Source: Patiria pectinifera
Taxonomy: Eukaryota > Echinodermata > Asteroidea > Valvatida > Asterinidae
DNA: 64,000 bases
Assembly (NCBI GenBank): GCA_029964075.1
Contig: CM057135.1
Location: 29,501,366-29,565,365, forward strand
Direction of reading: 5' to 3'
The position numbers and the translations under genes are program-made. Below are positions 49,811-61,905 of the stretch, piece after piece. The stretch's first letter is position 1. Each line of letters opens with the position of its first letter. The notes under the pieces were generated by a model. That model did no database searches and was not told the origin of the DNA. It was given only the letters and a program-made list of their open reading frames with translations.

Positions 49811-51740
49811 CTGAAAAAATTCAGATGTAAGGGATTAAACCTTGCTTTTTTAGTGAAATTGGGCAAAATTAGATGTTTATGAAAAATTTCAAATTGTAAG
49901 GGGTTAACCTTGCATTTTTTGGGCCAAATTGGGCAAAATCAGATTTTTATGAAAAATCTAAAATTGTAAGGGGTTAACCTTGCATATTTTAGCAAAATTG
50001 GGCAAAATCAGATGTTTCTGAAACATTCCAGAAGTAAGGGGTAAACCTTGCTTTTGAGTAAAATTGGGCAAAATTAAATGTTTATGAGAAATTTCAAGTT
50101 GTAAGGGGTTAACCTTGCAATTTTAGCAAATTTGGGCAAAATCAGATTTTTATGAAAAAAATAAAATTGTAAGGGGTTGACCTTGCATATTTTAGCAAAA
50201 TTGGGCAGAATCAGATTTTTACGAGAAATCTAAAATTGTAAGGGGTTGACCTTGCAAATTTTAGCAAAATTTGGCAAAATCAGATTTTTATGAACAATTC
50301 CAGATGTAAGGGGTAAACCTTGCTTTTTGAGTAAAATTGGGCAAAATTAAATGTTTATGAGAAAACTCAAATTGTAAGGGGGTTAACCTTGCATTTTTAG
50401 CAAAATTGGGCAAAATCAGATTTTTATGAAAAATCTAAAATTGTAAGGGGTTAACCTTGCTTTTTTTGGCAAAAATTTGGTGCATGTTTTTAGCAAAATT
50501 GGGCAGAATCAGATTTTTACAAGAAATCTAAAATTGTAAGGGGTTGACCTTGCAAATATTAGCAAAATTGGGCAAAATCAGATTTTTATGAACAATTCCA
50601 GATGTAAGGGGTAAACCTTGCTTTTTGAGTAAAATTGGGCAAAATTAAATGTTTATGAGAAAACTCAAATTGTAAGGGGGGTTAACCTTGCATTTTTAGC
50701 AAAATTGGGCAGAATCAGATTTTTATGAAAAATCTAAAATTGCAAGGGGTTAACCTTGCATATTTTAGCAAAGATGGGCAAAATCAGATGTTTCTGAAAC
50801 ATTCCAGAAGTAAGGGGTTAACCTTGCTTTTTTGAGAAAAATTGGGCAAAATTAAATGTTGATGACAATTTCAATTTGTAAGGGGTTAACCTTGCATTTT
50901 TTTTGCAAAATACGGCAACATCAGATTTTTCTGAACAATTCCAGATGTAAGGGGATAACTTTGCTTTTTAAGTAAAAATTAGCAAAATCAGTTGTTTATG
51001 GAAATTTTCAATTGTGAGGGGTTAACCTTGCATTTTTAGCAAAATTGGGCAAAATCAGATTTTTATGAAAAATCTTTAATTGTAAGGGGTTAACCTTGCT
51101 TTTTAGCAAAATTGGGTAAAATCAGATGTTTCTGAAATATTCCAGATACAAGGGGTTAACCTTGCTTTCTTAGTAAAATTAGGCAAAATTAAATGTTTAT
51201 GAAAATTTCAAATTGTAAGGGGTTAACCTTGCACTTCTTTGCAAAATACGGCAAAATCAGATATTTCTGGAAAATTTCAAATTGTAAGGGGTTAACCTTG
51301 GATTTTTAGCCAAATTGGGCAAAATTAGATGTTTATGAAAAATTTCAAATTGTAAGGGGTTAACCTTGCATTTTTAGCAAAATTGGGCAAAATTAGATGT
51401 TTATGAAACATTTCAAATTGCAAGGGGTTAACCTTGCGTTTTTTAGCAAAATTGGGCAAAATTTGAAGTTTATGAAAAATTTCAAATTGTAAGGCGTTAA
51501 CCTTGCATATTTTAGCAAAATTGGGCAAAATCAGATTTTAATGAAAAATTTCAAATTGTAAGGGGTTAACCTTGTATATTTTAGCCAAATTGGGCAAAAT
51601 CAGATTTTTATGAAAAATGTAAAATTGTAAGGGGTTGACCTTGCTTTTTCTTTGCAAAAATTTGGTGCATTTTTTTGCAAAATCAGATGTTTCTGGAAAA
51701 CTTTAGATGTAAGGGGTTAACCTTGCTTTTTTTCATGAGC
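49811..51740. repeat. Inner satellite, about 68-70 bp units
   Basis: About 25-28 tandem units of AAATTGTAAGGGGTTAACCT, TGCATTTTTAGCAAAATTGG and GCAAAATCAGATTTTTATGA. The unit is an amplified part of the larger satellite around it, an array within an array. The frame is open only in short stretches. Confidence 0.92.
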
Positions 51741-52400
51741 AAATTGGGCAACCTTCAAACACCAAAATATTAATGATTTTGCCATAACTGGGTTATTGAA
51801 AAATATCAATAATTTTGAGATTTTTTTGCCACAATTTGTCCACACGGTGTTTGTTTTAAATGCAGAATCTGTCCGGAAATCCAATTGGAATGTGCTCTAG
51901 GGTCCTGTAGGCATCTTTCCTACAATTTTCAAACAAATTCATTTTTTTTTTCAGTCAAAAGTGAACAAAATTGCAAGGGGTTAACCTTCCATTTCTATTC
52001 ATATTTGGCCAAAAATGGACTTTTCTCCAAACAATCCAAAAACAATTTAGCACGGGATAGGAGTATCAACTGACCTTCAAACAGCAAAAATATTACAGAT
52101 TTTGGCAAAGTCTTCAATTTATTGAGAAATAATAATTTTAAGATTTTCCCACACGTCTTTGGACACAATTGAAGATATAAATGCCTAAATCTGTCCGGAA
52201 TTGCATTTCGAATGTGCTCAAGCGTCCTTTAGGCATCTTCCCTGCAAATTTCAAGAAATTTCATTTTTTTCAGCCAAAAGTGAAAAAATTGCAAGGGTTT
52301 AACTTTACATTTTCATTCAAATTTGGCCGAAACATATGCTTTTCTCAAAACAACCAAGGAAGAAGAGTAGCAATCGAAGACGGGAGATTTCTTTAAAAAA
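51741..52400. repeat. Larger satellite units resume
   Basis: Two further copies of the long unit (GGTCCTGTAGGCATCTTTCC at 51898 and GTCCTTTAGGCATCTTCCCT at 52225) follow the inner array. Confidence 0.8.
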
Positions 52401-52737
52401 TAACTGATTAATGGACAAGTAATATCCTTTTTCTTAAAAGACACAAGTTATTCTACAGCTGCATAGAAATTTACTAATTGCAAAGCTGAAATAATCTGTA
52501 AATATCTTAATCTATCTTACTACTACTAAGCATCCAGGGCATTTTCTCCATAGTATTAAAGTGGCCTATATATACATGTAAAGTAAGCTTTGGAGATAAA
52601 GACTGAAGAAAAGCAATTGTCTGAACTGAACAATTATGAAAGACAACTAAAGTTTTGTTGACAACTAAACATTTAGCTTTGGAAGCCATGAATGTTGGAT
52701 GTCCCATGAGTACTGTTAAGATACGAAGTTCAGTGTA

Positions 52738-52923
52738 CAGTCGACTCTCGTTAGTACAAACACTGTTAATACAAATTCTGCCAATAGCGAACTCAAAGCC
52801 TTGGTCCCGACTGTGCATATATGTGCACAATGAATTGGACTGATGTACCTATTAATATAAAATTCCGATAAAACAAACATTTTGGCTAGGTCCGAACGAG
52901 TTTGTATTAACGACAGTCGACTG
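52738..52923. mobile_element. Short pogo/Tigger-type element (186 bp)
   Basis: Inverted ends CAGTCGACTCTCGTTAGTAC and CAGTCGACTGTCGTTAATAC (complement of the right end), flanked by TA on both sides. Length and TA target fit a Tc1/mariner-superfamily, pogo-like MITE without transposase. Confidence 0.85.
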
Positions 52924-53125
52924 TACCAATATAATAGGAATGTACATTGATGGCAAATTTGGATTCTCCATGATTTTTTTTTTGCATGATCTGCACGTAA
53001 TTCACATTATAAACAATAGAAACAAGCATCTACATGTAAATTCCTAATTACCCCCGGAAAATCACCAGAAAAGCAAGATATCAACACCATGTTATACACG
53101 TTTTAAAAAATATAACAAATTAAGC

Positions 53126-53280
53126 TTATCCAGCTGTGTTAGTTCCAGGAGATTCGTCTTCCAGGGCTGCCATCAAAAGTCTTGCAGCTGCAAGTCTTTT
53201 GATGGCATCCTCCTTGGTCACTTCTCCTCCAGCTCCTTCTAGAACTTTTTCGTCGCCTCCACTAGAAGATGATGATTCTC
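53126..53280 (-). CDS. CBP-tail-like terminal exon (tail C)
   Basis: After acceptor tgttgcag the minus strand reads ESSSSSGGDEKVLEGAGGEV then TKEDAIKRLAAARLLMAALE and DESPGTNTAG and a stop. It enters in phase 1, like tail A. It lies downstream of the TAZ2 exon, but the TAZ2 exon has no good phase-1 donor, so its partner exon is unknown. It may be an alternative terminal exon or a duplicate relic. Confidence 0.5.
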
Positions 53281-54796
53281 CTGCAACAAAATGGTCCATT
53301 CATCCAGATAAGTAGAATTTATTAAGTTGGCCAAATACTCTGTTTAAGTTACCACTGATTCATTGCACACTGTGCTTATGGCATTTCATCAGACCCCAGC
53401 ACATTGCATTTCTGAGAATGATAAAATACATTGAGGTACACAATTGACTATTTCCACCGTTAACTCGCAAGTCCCTATGCTGCCCCAAACCGCCTTGCCT
53501 ATTACTTGCAGAGCTGCTGCAATCCACGTACACTACCCTCAAACTTGATGATTGTACGGATTTATAAGGGAACAATTCAAATAAAATACAGTAACCAGTG
53601 CTGTAGGCGAGTCACTTTGGGTCTCTAGTCATTTAGTTCGAGTCACAAGTCAAGTGCATACATTGTACATAGCAGTGATGTGCTGTCGCAGAATACAGGA
53701 ATGGGTGCAATATAGGTTTTCCCAGTTACTTTTTTAAACACATATATCGTTAATATTCCACGCAAAGATAAATTAATTTCTTTCCAGAATGTCATTGGGC
53801 TCCATTCCGACTTCCAATTTACACCAACAGATTTTGTATTTGGTGCAGTGTAACTCACGAACGTATCATTAATTCTATAATTTGTCACATGTGGAGACTT
53901 GCATTGAGCTGAAAAAGCTAATTCATTTATATTATTCGTTTTTGTGCTGAGGTTATTTTAAATTAAAAAAATGACACTTTGAAGTTGTAATGTTCATGCG
54001 TGATTTCAATGTCCCTTGTAATGAAATGAATCCACAAACGAAGAACATTTATCTTGCCCTCTTAAAAGAACTTGAGAATCCATGCAAAATGAGTCATGCA
54101 TGTTACATGTATGCCTGATGTCAATGGTCATCTGTACATGCAATGTACATTTAGAAAAACAACAAAGAAATATTCATAATGTTAGATAACTTTTGTAAAC
54201 TGAATAACAAACGAAATTCAGTATATTTTCTTTTTAAGAAAGTCTAAGAGATTGTCAACATTTCTGACAGTCAAATTTCAGCTTGTTTTTAAATATTATC
54301 AAAATTTAACGACCGAAGCATGTTAATGAATTGGGAAAAAACAGAACTGGCTTTTTCAATTCAATGCCAAATTTCTTTGTGAGAGAAATTTCTGAAAACT
54401 GGGATGAATTGGATATGTGAATTACATTGCACCCCCCCCCAAAAAAAAAAACCCAATCAAATTTAATTAACATTAGTGTTGAAATTAGCTGAAGGATGTT
54501 GTGGAACAAAAAAAAAAATTGAAATAGAATTTACAAGTACGTAGGAACATCATTACTGTTTTTTAAGACAAACATTTTTTGGGTATAAATATGTTACTCA
54601 TCACAAGTCGTGAGTCTGTTATAGGTCTGAATCTTTTGCCGATGTAACTTGAGTCGAGTCAGAATCGCATATGCAGAAATTGCAACTTGATGGACTCAAG
54701 TTTGAGTCCTACAACACTGACAGTTACTTATGGGCTAATATTATAAGGTTTCATACCCCCTTGTTGCTGGGATGACACTCATGTGGCATGTTGAGG
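53281..54796. other. Flank downstream of the TAZ2 exon
   Basis: AT-rich, no conserved exon or clear repeat. It includes the 3' flank of the ZZ-TAZ2 unit. Confidence 0.4.
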
Positions 54797-55234
54797 TCAT
54801 GCAACAGCATGCTCCATGCACTGGCGCAGCAGTTGTACCTGCTGCAGCTGCCGCTGCCTGAGTTTGTGTTTGATGTTCAGGCAGAACGGCACCAGGCATA
54901 TCTGCTCCTGGCAGTGCTTGGCATGGTAGCAGCAGAGGGCGATGAGCTGCTTGCAAATGGGGCACTCCCCGTTGGTCTTGCGCTTGCAGACCTTGGTGTG
55001 CTGCACCAATCGCTTCATCTTCTGGCAGCTGGGCAGTTGGCAGTTGGCGTCGCGGCACTGGCAAGCATGGACCAGACTCTGGATGCAGCGTTGAATTGAC
55101 AGGCGACGGGCCTCCTGTGGGTTGCACGATGCATCGCTACTCGAGTCAGAGTCCACATCTGGCTCCAGATCCAATTTCTCCATCTTGTGATTGTGGCTAA
55201 TCTTCTGGTAACAGTTACTGCACAAATCATAGTC
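54797..55234 (-). CDS. ZZ-TAZ2 unit exon d (second half of ZZ and whole TAZ2)
   Basis: 145 codons from [20 protein letters not shown] through the acidic linker DVDSDSSSDASCNPQEARR to a full TAZ2, ending at TGA. All TAZ2 zinc ligands are kept. There is no intron where the plus gene has an 11.9-kb intron. Confidence 0.88.
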   Translation of the reverse strand, partial: DYDLCSNCYQKISHNHKMEKLDLEPDVDSDSSSDASCNPQEARRLSIQRCIQSLVHACQCRDANCQLPSCQKMKRLVQHTKVCKRKTNGECPICKQLIALCCYHAKHCQEQICLVPFCLNIKHKLRQRQLQQVQLLRQCMEHAVA

Positions 55235-58200
55235 CTGATGGGGAAAGGCAGAATAGACAAAATTTCTCAAAACAATCAAAATAAACAATAAGAATAACAA
55301 TAAAGCATTTGTAAGGCGCACAGTATCTGAAAATAATAGTCATTTAAAGACGCCGTTCAGTTAACAAGTCCACAAGAAATGTAAATGCATACTACATGTA
55401 TCATTGTTACCCAGGACATCTTAAACGTGTCGATAGGTGCCAGTGTGTAGAATTAACATCAACCAATTTGGAAGTGTAGGAATAGATGCAAAATGGCAAT
55501 GGGAGTGTAGTGTAGTTACCAGCAGCACTGAGAGGAGACCTTTGCGCATTTGCATTGCAGCAGCCACAATGCAGTCCCACGACGAGGCTGGTTTCAGATG
55601 ATTGGGTATATTTTGCCGTTATATATTTTATGCTGAACCTTAAAGCCTGGTATTGTTGTTAGCAGTACTTCTTCGTTGTGAACTCATAATTGATCCTATT
55701 GGAACCAATTTTGCCAAGCAATTTTTTTTGGGGGGGGGATACATTTGTCAGAAATAGACATTTTTCCATTCATATGTACACTGCACAGCATGTGAATTTA
55801 CGGCTGCTAGATGCACATTAAATACTAGTGAGTTATAGCCTGCGAGTATTGAACCCATTCAACCTTATTGATTTTAGTAGTAACTTAAAAGTAACATGTA
55901 GTTATTTAACGGTTGGTCATGGTCAGTCAAAGATGAAGATCATTCTGGAAAGTACAAGGATATTGAATTACCGAGTCTGAATTCGTGTCTCTACCAGTCC
56001 TTATTACACGTATTTCCTTTCACTGGACAATCAAATTAAAACGGAAAACACTCAAGTTTTGCCACCTAACACAAAACTGGCAGACCTGTGCCCAATGTCT
56101 ATTTTTTTCTCCTTGCAGATAGACCTGGATAGTATGTAGTAATATCGTCCGACAGGATTTCCAAATCAAATTGCTAAAACTATGTGTTGGATATTGTACT
56201 GAGACAGGACCGTTGACAAAATTGTGGCATATAGTTGCAGTGCACACAGCAAGTCACCGTGGCCAAGGCTTAGGTTGATTATACATGTACATGTATTACT
56301 TTGTTATACTTTTTGGTGCTCAGCACCCACACTATAGTATAGTCAGTTCAGTTTTTGCAGCACAGCAGCCTGTTTGATAGACTTGAACACAAGCTAGCCT
56401 GTTAATAATTGATTTTGTTTTATCCTTTACGGATAACGAAGCACATCACTGCAACTGTATCTGAAGTTTCCAGTGTCCTCTTCTTCTCTACTAAAATGCC
56501 TGGTATCTTTGTTAGCACCTTTTCTGAGCTCAAATAACTCCCAAAAATAAGGCCATAAAGACTGCTATTGTGTTACACTCTTTTGCATAAATTGGTTCAA
56601 GAACCTATAACTTAAAGATTTGCTTTTCCAAAATAGGAAAAACTGATGACACTTACCTCACAGACAGTGCAGTGATACCTTTTCTCAACGCGTTGCTTGC
56701 ACTCATTGCAGGTGTAGACAGAGCGTTCCTATCCAACACAAAAATACCACAAAATATATGAATATATTTGGCTGGTTTAAGGGTTCTTGTAAGTGAACAT
56801 GGAAGTGTGGCAGTGTTTCACCTCTGACAACACTATAACAAGTTACGTTTTGAATAATATACTCAGTTTGTATGTACAGTCTGGCAATCAGACATAGAAA
56901 AAATTTGTAGAATTGATTGATTATTAACTAAAACAATCTGCATAAATTCACAGAAATCACACTGGACTGAAAAAAATGAAATGGGGGAAAGTATATTAAT
57001 TGCCAAATTAAAACTTTTCTTCAATTTTTATATCATAAAGAGGCATCTACTCAAAGAATGAGTTGACCCGCTTTTTCTCAAAACAAATGAGGACAAAAAA
57101 AAGGAACAAAACAGGGATCAGCACAAACCGGTATTTGCAAGGTCTTGGGGTCCTCCGGCTGCTGGACGGGAATTGACTCCGCATTCTGCTCTGGGGTTGG
57201 CATCAAGGCTTGCGGAAGCTCATCTGGCTTGAAAGCTATTCAGAAACATGGGGGAAGGATTAAATGTGAAGTATTTTTCATTAACGCATGTTTCCTAATT
57301 GAAATTGTAAAGCCTGTATACAGGTCCTATAGGCAGAGTTTAGAATAAGTATAGCCAGACAGGGTTTGTATAAAAGGGCCTATGTATTAAACTTTTACAA
57401 ATAAAATCCATGAAAAGGCACCTTATTTTGTGTCCTGTTTAACCCTGTTGTATTCAAGAGCAATATGTATGATATGTTGCAGCTGTTTGCCAGAATTTTG
57501 GCTACTTTGCTGTCGTAAAATTCATTTTCTTTGGTGATTTGTTGGGGTAGGATAAGGTAAAATTGGGGTTGAGCTACGCAAAGCTTTCATCTTCCTTCTA
57601 AATCAGAATTGTTTCATTTTGACACCGCTGAAGTTTTTTTCTACTTTAGTTTTCCGAATTCCAACAGGAATTGAAAGGCCAAATAAAAAAAAAAAGTCTC
57701 CGGTTTCTGGTCTGCGCGCGCATCTCCGTAGCCATGCGCAAAAAAGTTTTTTTATTCAATGTAAGATGATGTCTCAAAACTGCCAAACTCCAGGTTTAAA
57801 TGGAATCCTGCTGCTGCACAATTTTAACGTGTTTTTCGATGGGGTTACGATCGAGTATAAGCTTTATGTGGCCTCTCTGGGCTCCCATATATTTTGCACT
57901 AAATTTATTCAGGCACTATTTGCAGACGGTGTTGTAATTTTGTAATTGTACGTCTGGAAGCCAGACTGAGGGGCGATGGTCGTGTATCTGGAACCTCTAG
58001 GCACTACATGTTTTTTAATTAGCGCAATATGTAAGGGAGCAGACTAATGACCAGCCTGGCAGCACATGCACGATGTTGATGTCGCTGTATCGTTTTCTCT
58101 GATTTTTGTCTTGACTAGTCCAAATTTCCCGAAGAATGTTTGTGTCGGTCGAGATCCTAAGTGGGTGCAGAATTCTCAAGCATTATGGGTTTCTTGAGGT

Positions 58201-58752
58201 CACCTCAAACTCCATCCTGAATGATATTTTTGAGAGTTTAAAGGGGATCAAAGTGTCATGTGCAACATCAGCCGACATTTGAAGAAAAAAAAAAGTAGGG
58301 GAAAAAAAACGCGTCGCCGCACCACTTTGAGGGCAAGCTCCATACCAGAAACTGGAGGCTTTTTTTTGGGGGGGGGGGAATGATAGAAAGCAGGTGAGTT
58401 CAAATTTCCAAGATATTTATGGCTGTTATCATGCATGCCATCTAAATCCAGTCTGCATTTTGACATTATCACTGAAGTATTTACAGAGGATGCAATTTAC
58501 AAGTCGTTGGCTTCTTAACTGACTTTCTTGTTGTAACGTCTAGGACATATTGTATTTGAAGGCAGACTATGGAAATCATGACAAATACATGCATTTCAAC
58601 AGAATACAGCTAGTGGCCAAATTGAAATAGTCATGAACTTTGAAATTTACAATAAAGTTAATATCAGTAATATTAATATTAGAAACCTTTAGGCTTCTTC
58701 TCTGATGGTGGATGAATGCAATTATCTTCAGCAGGGTCAAGCTTTCTCTTTC
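54797..58752 (-). CDS. ZZ-TAZ2 CBP/p300-related gene without acetyltransferase (5' end not found)
   Basis: Minus-strand exons 58752-58687, 57235-57129, 56728-56657 and 55234-54797 join in phase. They encode a linker (KRKLDPAEDNCIHPPSEKKP), a diverged first bromodomain helix (AFKPDELPQALMPTPEQNAE), a complete ZZ finger (CNEC, CTVC, CSNC, HNH ligands) and a complete TAZ2 ([60 protein letters not shown]), then LLRQCMEHAVA and a stop. The bromodomain body, PHD and acetyltransferase are absent. Intron positions before helix Z and inside ZZ match the plus gene, so this arose by DNA duplication with an internal deletion, not by retrocopying. TAZ2 binds activators such as p53 and E1A. A competitor-like role is inference. 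Confidence 0.75.
55235..56656. other. Intron of the ZZ-TAZ2 unit
   Basis: A run of G at 55729 and short repeats only; no further exon recognised. Confidence 0.4.
56657..56728 (-). CDS. ZZ-TAZ2 unit exon c (first half of ZZ)
   Basis: It encodes [20 protein letters not shown] then TVCE; donor gag/gtaagt at the same place as in the plus gene. Its acceptor (ttggatag) lies inside what is exon 20057-20335 in the plus gene, so the deletion created or exposed a new splice site. Confidence 0.8.
57129..57235 (-). CDS. ZZ-TAZ2 unit exon b (bromodomain helix Z remnant)
   Basis: It encodes AFKPDELPQALMPTPEQNAE then [16 protein letters not shown]. Relative to plus-strand exon 2948-3066 it has lost 12 nt and has several substitutions in helix Z, some to proline. 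Donor ccg/gtttgt is identical. Confidence 0.8.
57687..58370. mobile_element. TIR element in the ZZ-TAZ2 unit intron
   Basis: The words AAAAAAAAGTCTCCGGTTTC (57687) and AAAAAAAAGCCTCCAGTTTC (complement of about 58347-58370) form inverted ends of about 24 bp with two differences. No transposase and no clear target duplication. Confidence 0.5.
58687..58752 (-). CDS. ZZ-TAZ2 unit exon a (linker)
   Basis: Acceptor gattag; 66 nt encode KRKLDPAEDNCIHPPSEKKP and K; donor aaag/gtttct. Phase 1 at both ends, like the matching plus-strand exon. Confidence 0.6.
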
Positions 58753-60200
58753 CTAATCAAGTAAAGAAAAGATAATTGTACAATTAAATATTCAGTAGCT
58801 TAACAACTTGAAAATTTTAACTTCAAAATCATGGCACTGTTTTTCTACATGTATTCACATCTAACATTCACTAATTCATAGATCTTTGGACGTTCAATCC
58901 ATAGAACAATGCACTGAATTAACTTTGACTTACAAGGAGAGCATTCATACATGTACATCATGTAACATGCTCTTATAATTCTTTAGATGTCTTCAGGTTT
59001 CCAGGAGTCTTGTGAGCTACTAAAAAGACCTTTTGCAAATTATGTACTAATTTTATTGGCTCAGGAGTGAGTTAAAGGGAATATACAGCATTTGGGCACC
59101 AAAATCAATCCGATTTCCTTTACCTGGCAAACACTTAGACCACCACCCACAGATGTGTGCCGAACATTGACGTCATAATGATGTCATCACGAGTCACGTG
59201 ACGTCACATTAAATATGCATATTTTGAAGGTAACGTGACATGTGACGTTATAAATTAAAGCCCTATGAGAATGTAATCACAAATATGCCACCATTTATAT
59301 AAACAGAACTACACATCCTTCCTGGATGGAACTTATCATTGAAAATTCACATGTCACAAAAAAGTTGCTTAAGCAGCCCTGTGTTTGTCCACAAACATAA
59401 GTGTAGTTGCTCCATGCCATTAGTATCAATATACATGTAAGCAAAATGAAAATTGAAAGAACAGAATTTTTGTCTGTACACGCCTTGGATGTCTGTGACA
59501 GAGTGGCCCTATGATTACAGCCTGCCGAGCGCCCAGCGTCCAACCCATAGAATCTGATAGGTTAAAAGTTTTCCAGCACAATTTGCATGCCCGTGAACTT
59601 TCGCCCTTTGCATGATTATCCCTTATAAGGCGCCGACCCGTCCAAGCCTGTAATAAGCTAAGCGCAGTTTGGTGACCGAGATATACTTGTTTGTGGGTCA
59701 CAGGTTGTGCGTAAGATAGATAATTTATATAGACAGCACACACATAGGCCATAGCATCGGGATAACAGCGTTCGCTGAATATAAGACACTTTACCCTTGA
59801 AAGGGTAAAAGGCATAATATATGTACCACTTTGGCACCAGTAACGGGGACATTATAACTCCATTTTGAAATGTTGGTTTGGTATAGTAAATTCCCTACTA
59901 AAACTACCCCGAGTACCTATAGCCCCACATAGTGTGGTTGGGATTGCTGCGCTTCATCCCTTGTCACACGTCCCACCTGGAGAAGTCGGCTGACTCCACA
60001 TCTTTTTCAATTTTAGGCCCACTGAAAATTATGTATAAAGAATACTAAATTTCTCGAAACATTGGAGGTAAGACTAGCTAATCAACTCTGGCATGCCTGG
60101 GCGCAAATGCTGACAGATCATAGAAAATAGCCAATTCCTCAAGTCTTCATTTCAGTCATATTCAGTGCGCCTGAAAGTAGCGAAGAGTTACCTACTTTTT
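58753..60200. other. Upstream flank of the ZZ-TAZ2 unit
   Basis: No conserved upstream CBP exon is recognised. A 129-codon open frame at 59426-59815 (-) has no known motif and is not called as a gene. Confidence 0.4.
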
Positions 60201-61905
60201 CTAGGTGGGACGCTAGGGATACAGGCAGCGATCTCCCAGCCCCACTAGTGGGGCCAGTACTAGCTTGAGAAACTCTAGCTCCAATGTTTGCTCATCGGGA
60301 ATTCGACATGTAGAGCTGGAGGTCAATCTACTTTGTAACCAGCAGTCGAAAAATGGCGGAGGCTGTGAAATTTGGCCTCCACTAAAATAGTCCTTTTCCC
60401 GTACTACCCAAACCTAGCTAGCTTGAGTAACTCCAGCTCAAATGCTATTTGCATTAATGGAGCTGAATTGTTCAAGCTAACCCAAACCATGATCAAATGT
60501 TTTTGGTCACTCAATTTTGTTACAATTGGCTAACTGTTTTACTCTACGGAAAGGCAATTGCTGGTGCGCCCCACGTATGTATTTTGGAGATTGTAACTTA
60601 AATTTTAACAGATGGGTGGGCATTTTTCGGCCGCTACCTACAAAGTAGATTGACTTCCAACTCTAAATGTCGAATTCTTGATGAGCATTGGATCTGGAGG
60701 TCAGTACTGCTGATGTACCCTAACGTGGCGCGGCCCTAACATGGCACACTTTGATTTTTGGCCTGTAGTGCCTAGCTAGAGCAAAAGTTTTAACTGAAAT
60801 TTTACAGAAAGTTAAAGTTCATCAAGTTTTAAACACTCCCATTCATAAATCATGAGTTTATCCACCCATTACAAAATTAATATTTAAAATGTTAATTTGG
60901 AATTCTCCGAGATTTCTTCAAGTGCGTCAGTTATGCGCCTATCATATGCCTCCCCCCCCCCCCAGCCCCAGGTCCGCTGTCGGGATTTGGTCACGTTTTT
61001 CATGCCCCAAGGTGGGGATTTTGGTCACTCAAATTACATTGTTACCATTGGCGTACTAAATGTAATTGCATTTACTAATACTAGTGTGCCCCACGTATGT
61101 ATGTCAGGGCATGGTTGGGAAATTGTCACTTAAATTTTGCCCGAGGGGGGGGGGGGGGAACAATTGATAGGTGCATTAGGGAACACTCAGCCGATTCTGG
61201 GTAATCCTTTAGGACACCTCTAGTATTTTAAGAGTTCTGTTCTAAACTGACTTTTGCAGATGACTGTCCAGTACCAAAATGACTGTTGCAGACTAGAGCA
61301 GTCTTTTTTCTTCAGATAAACTCATGTTACTTGTTAGTTGTCATTTTGAAAGCACTTTCAAATAAAATGTGACTTTCCTACCTTTTTTTGCAGTTCACCA
61401 TCTTACTTTTTAAATGTTTTCTGTTTGCACCAAAACAGCTGACTAAATGACAATCAAAAGTGACATTCTGATATTTCTTGGCACATTTGAACATTTGGCA
61501 ATAACACCTCTTGAATATCAGCAGGTTTAATTTTGTAGAGAGAGGGCAGGGCTTTGATTTATGAGGGGTAAAAGACGACAATGACAAACAGAAAATATAT
61601 TAAAAAAGCAAGATGGTGAATAGCTTGAGTAACTCCAGCTGACATGCTCATATTCACATGTGAATGAATATGAGCATGTCAGCTGGAGTTACTCAAGCTA
61701 GATGGCGAACTGCAAAAAAAAAGGTAGGAAAGTCACATTTTCTTTAAAAGTGCTTTCAAAATTACAACTAACATGAGTTTATCTGAAGTAAAAAGACTGC
61801 TCTAGCCTGCAAAAGTCACTTTGGTACTGGACAGTCATCTGCAAAAGTCAGTTTAGAACAGAACTGGTACAAAATAGAGGTGTCCGCCTAAAGGTAAGGC
61901 TTACC
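60201..61905. repeat. Nested foldback cluster
   Basis: Several inverted pairs overlap: about 60263-60360 with 60610-60705 (AATTCGACATGTAGAGCTGG); a short TIR pair at 60934 and 61175 (TGCGCCTATCA) around runs of C and G; and arms of about 200 bp at 61200-61400 and 61700-61900 (CAGATGACTGTCCAGTACCA). Inside the last pair lies an 80-bp palindrome. Direct copies of CCCCACGTATGTAT occur at 60569 and 61088. Confidence 0.8.
61621..61700. repeat. 80-bp palindrome with perfect 36-bp arms
   Basis: Arms 61621-61656 and 61665-61700 (TAGCTTGAGTAACTCCAGCT outward) are perfect complements around an 8-base spacer. Confidence 0.95.

Noticed and set aside
49811-51740. A CRISPR array
   Set aside because: Units are contiguous and diverged with no unique spacers, and the surroundings are clearly animal.
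54797-57129. Hidden acetyltransferase exons on the minus strand
   Set aside because: None of the strongly conserved core words (such as [24 protein letters not shown]) appear between the helix Z exon and the ZZ exon.
54797-58752. A processed retrocopy of CBP as the source of the minus-strand exons
   Set aside because: Introns are kept at ancestral positions with matching donors, so the copy arose from DNA.
59426-59815. 129-codon minus-strand ORF upstream of the ZZ-TAZ2 unit
   Set aside because: It has no recognisable motif, no supporting splice sites and no similarity to CBP.
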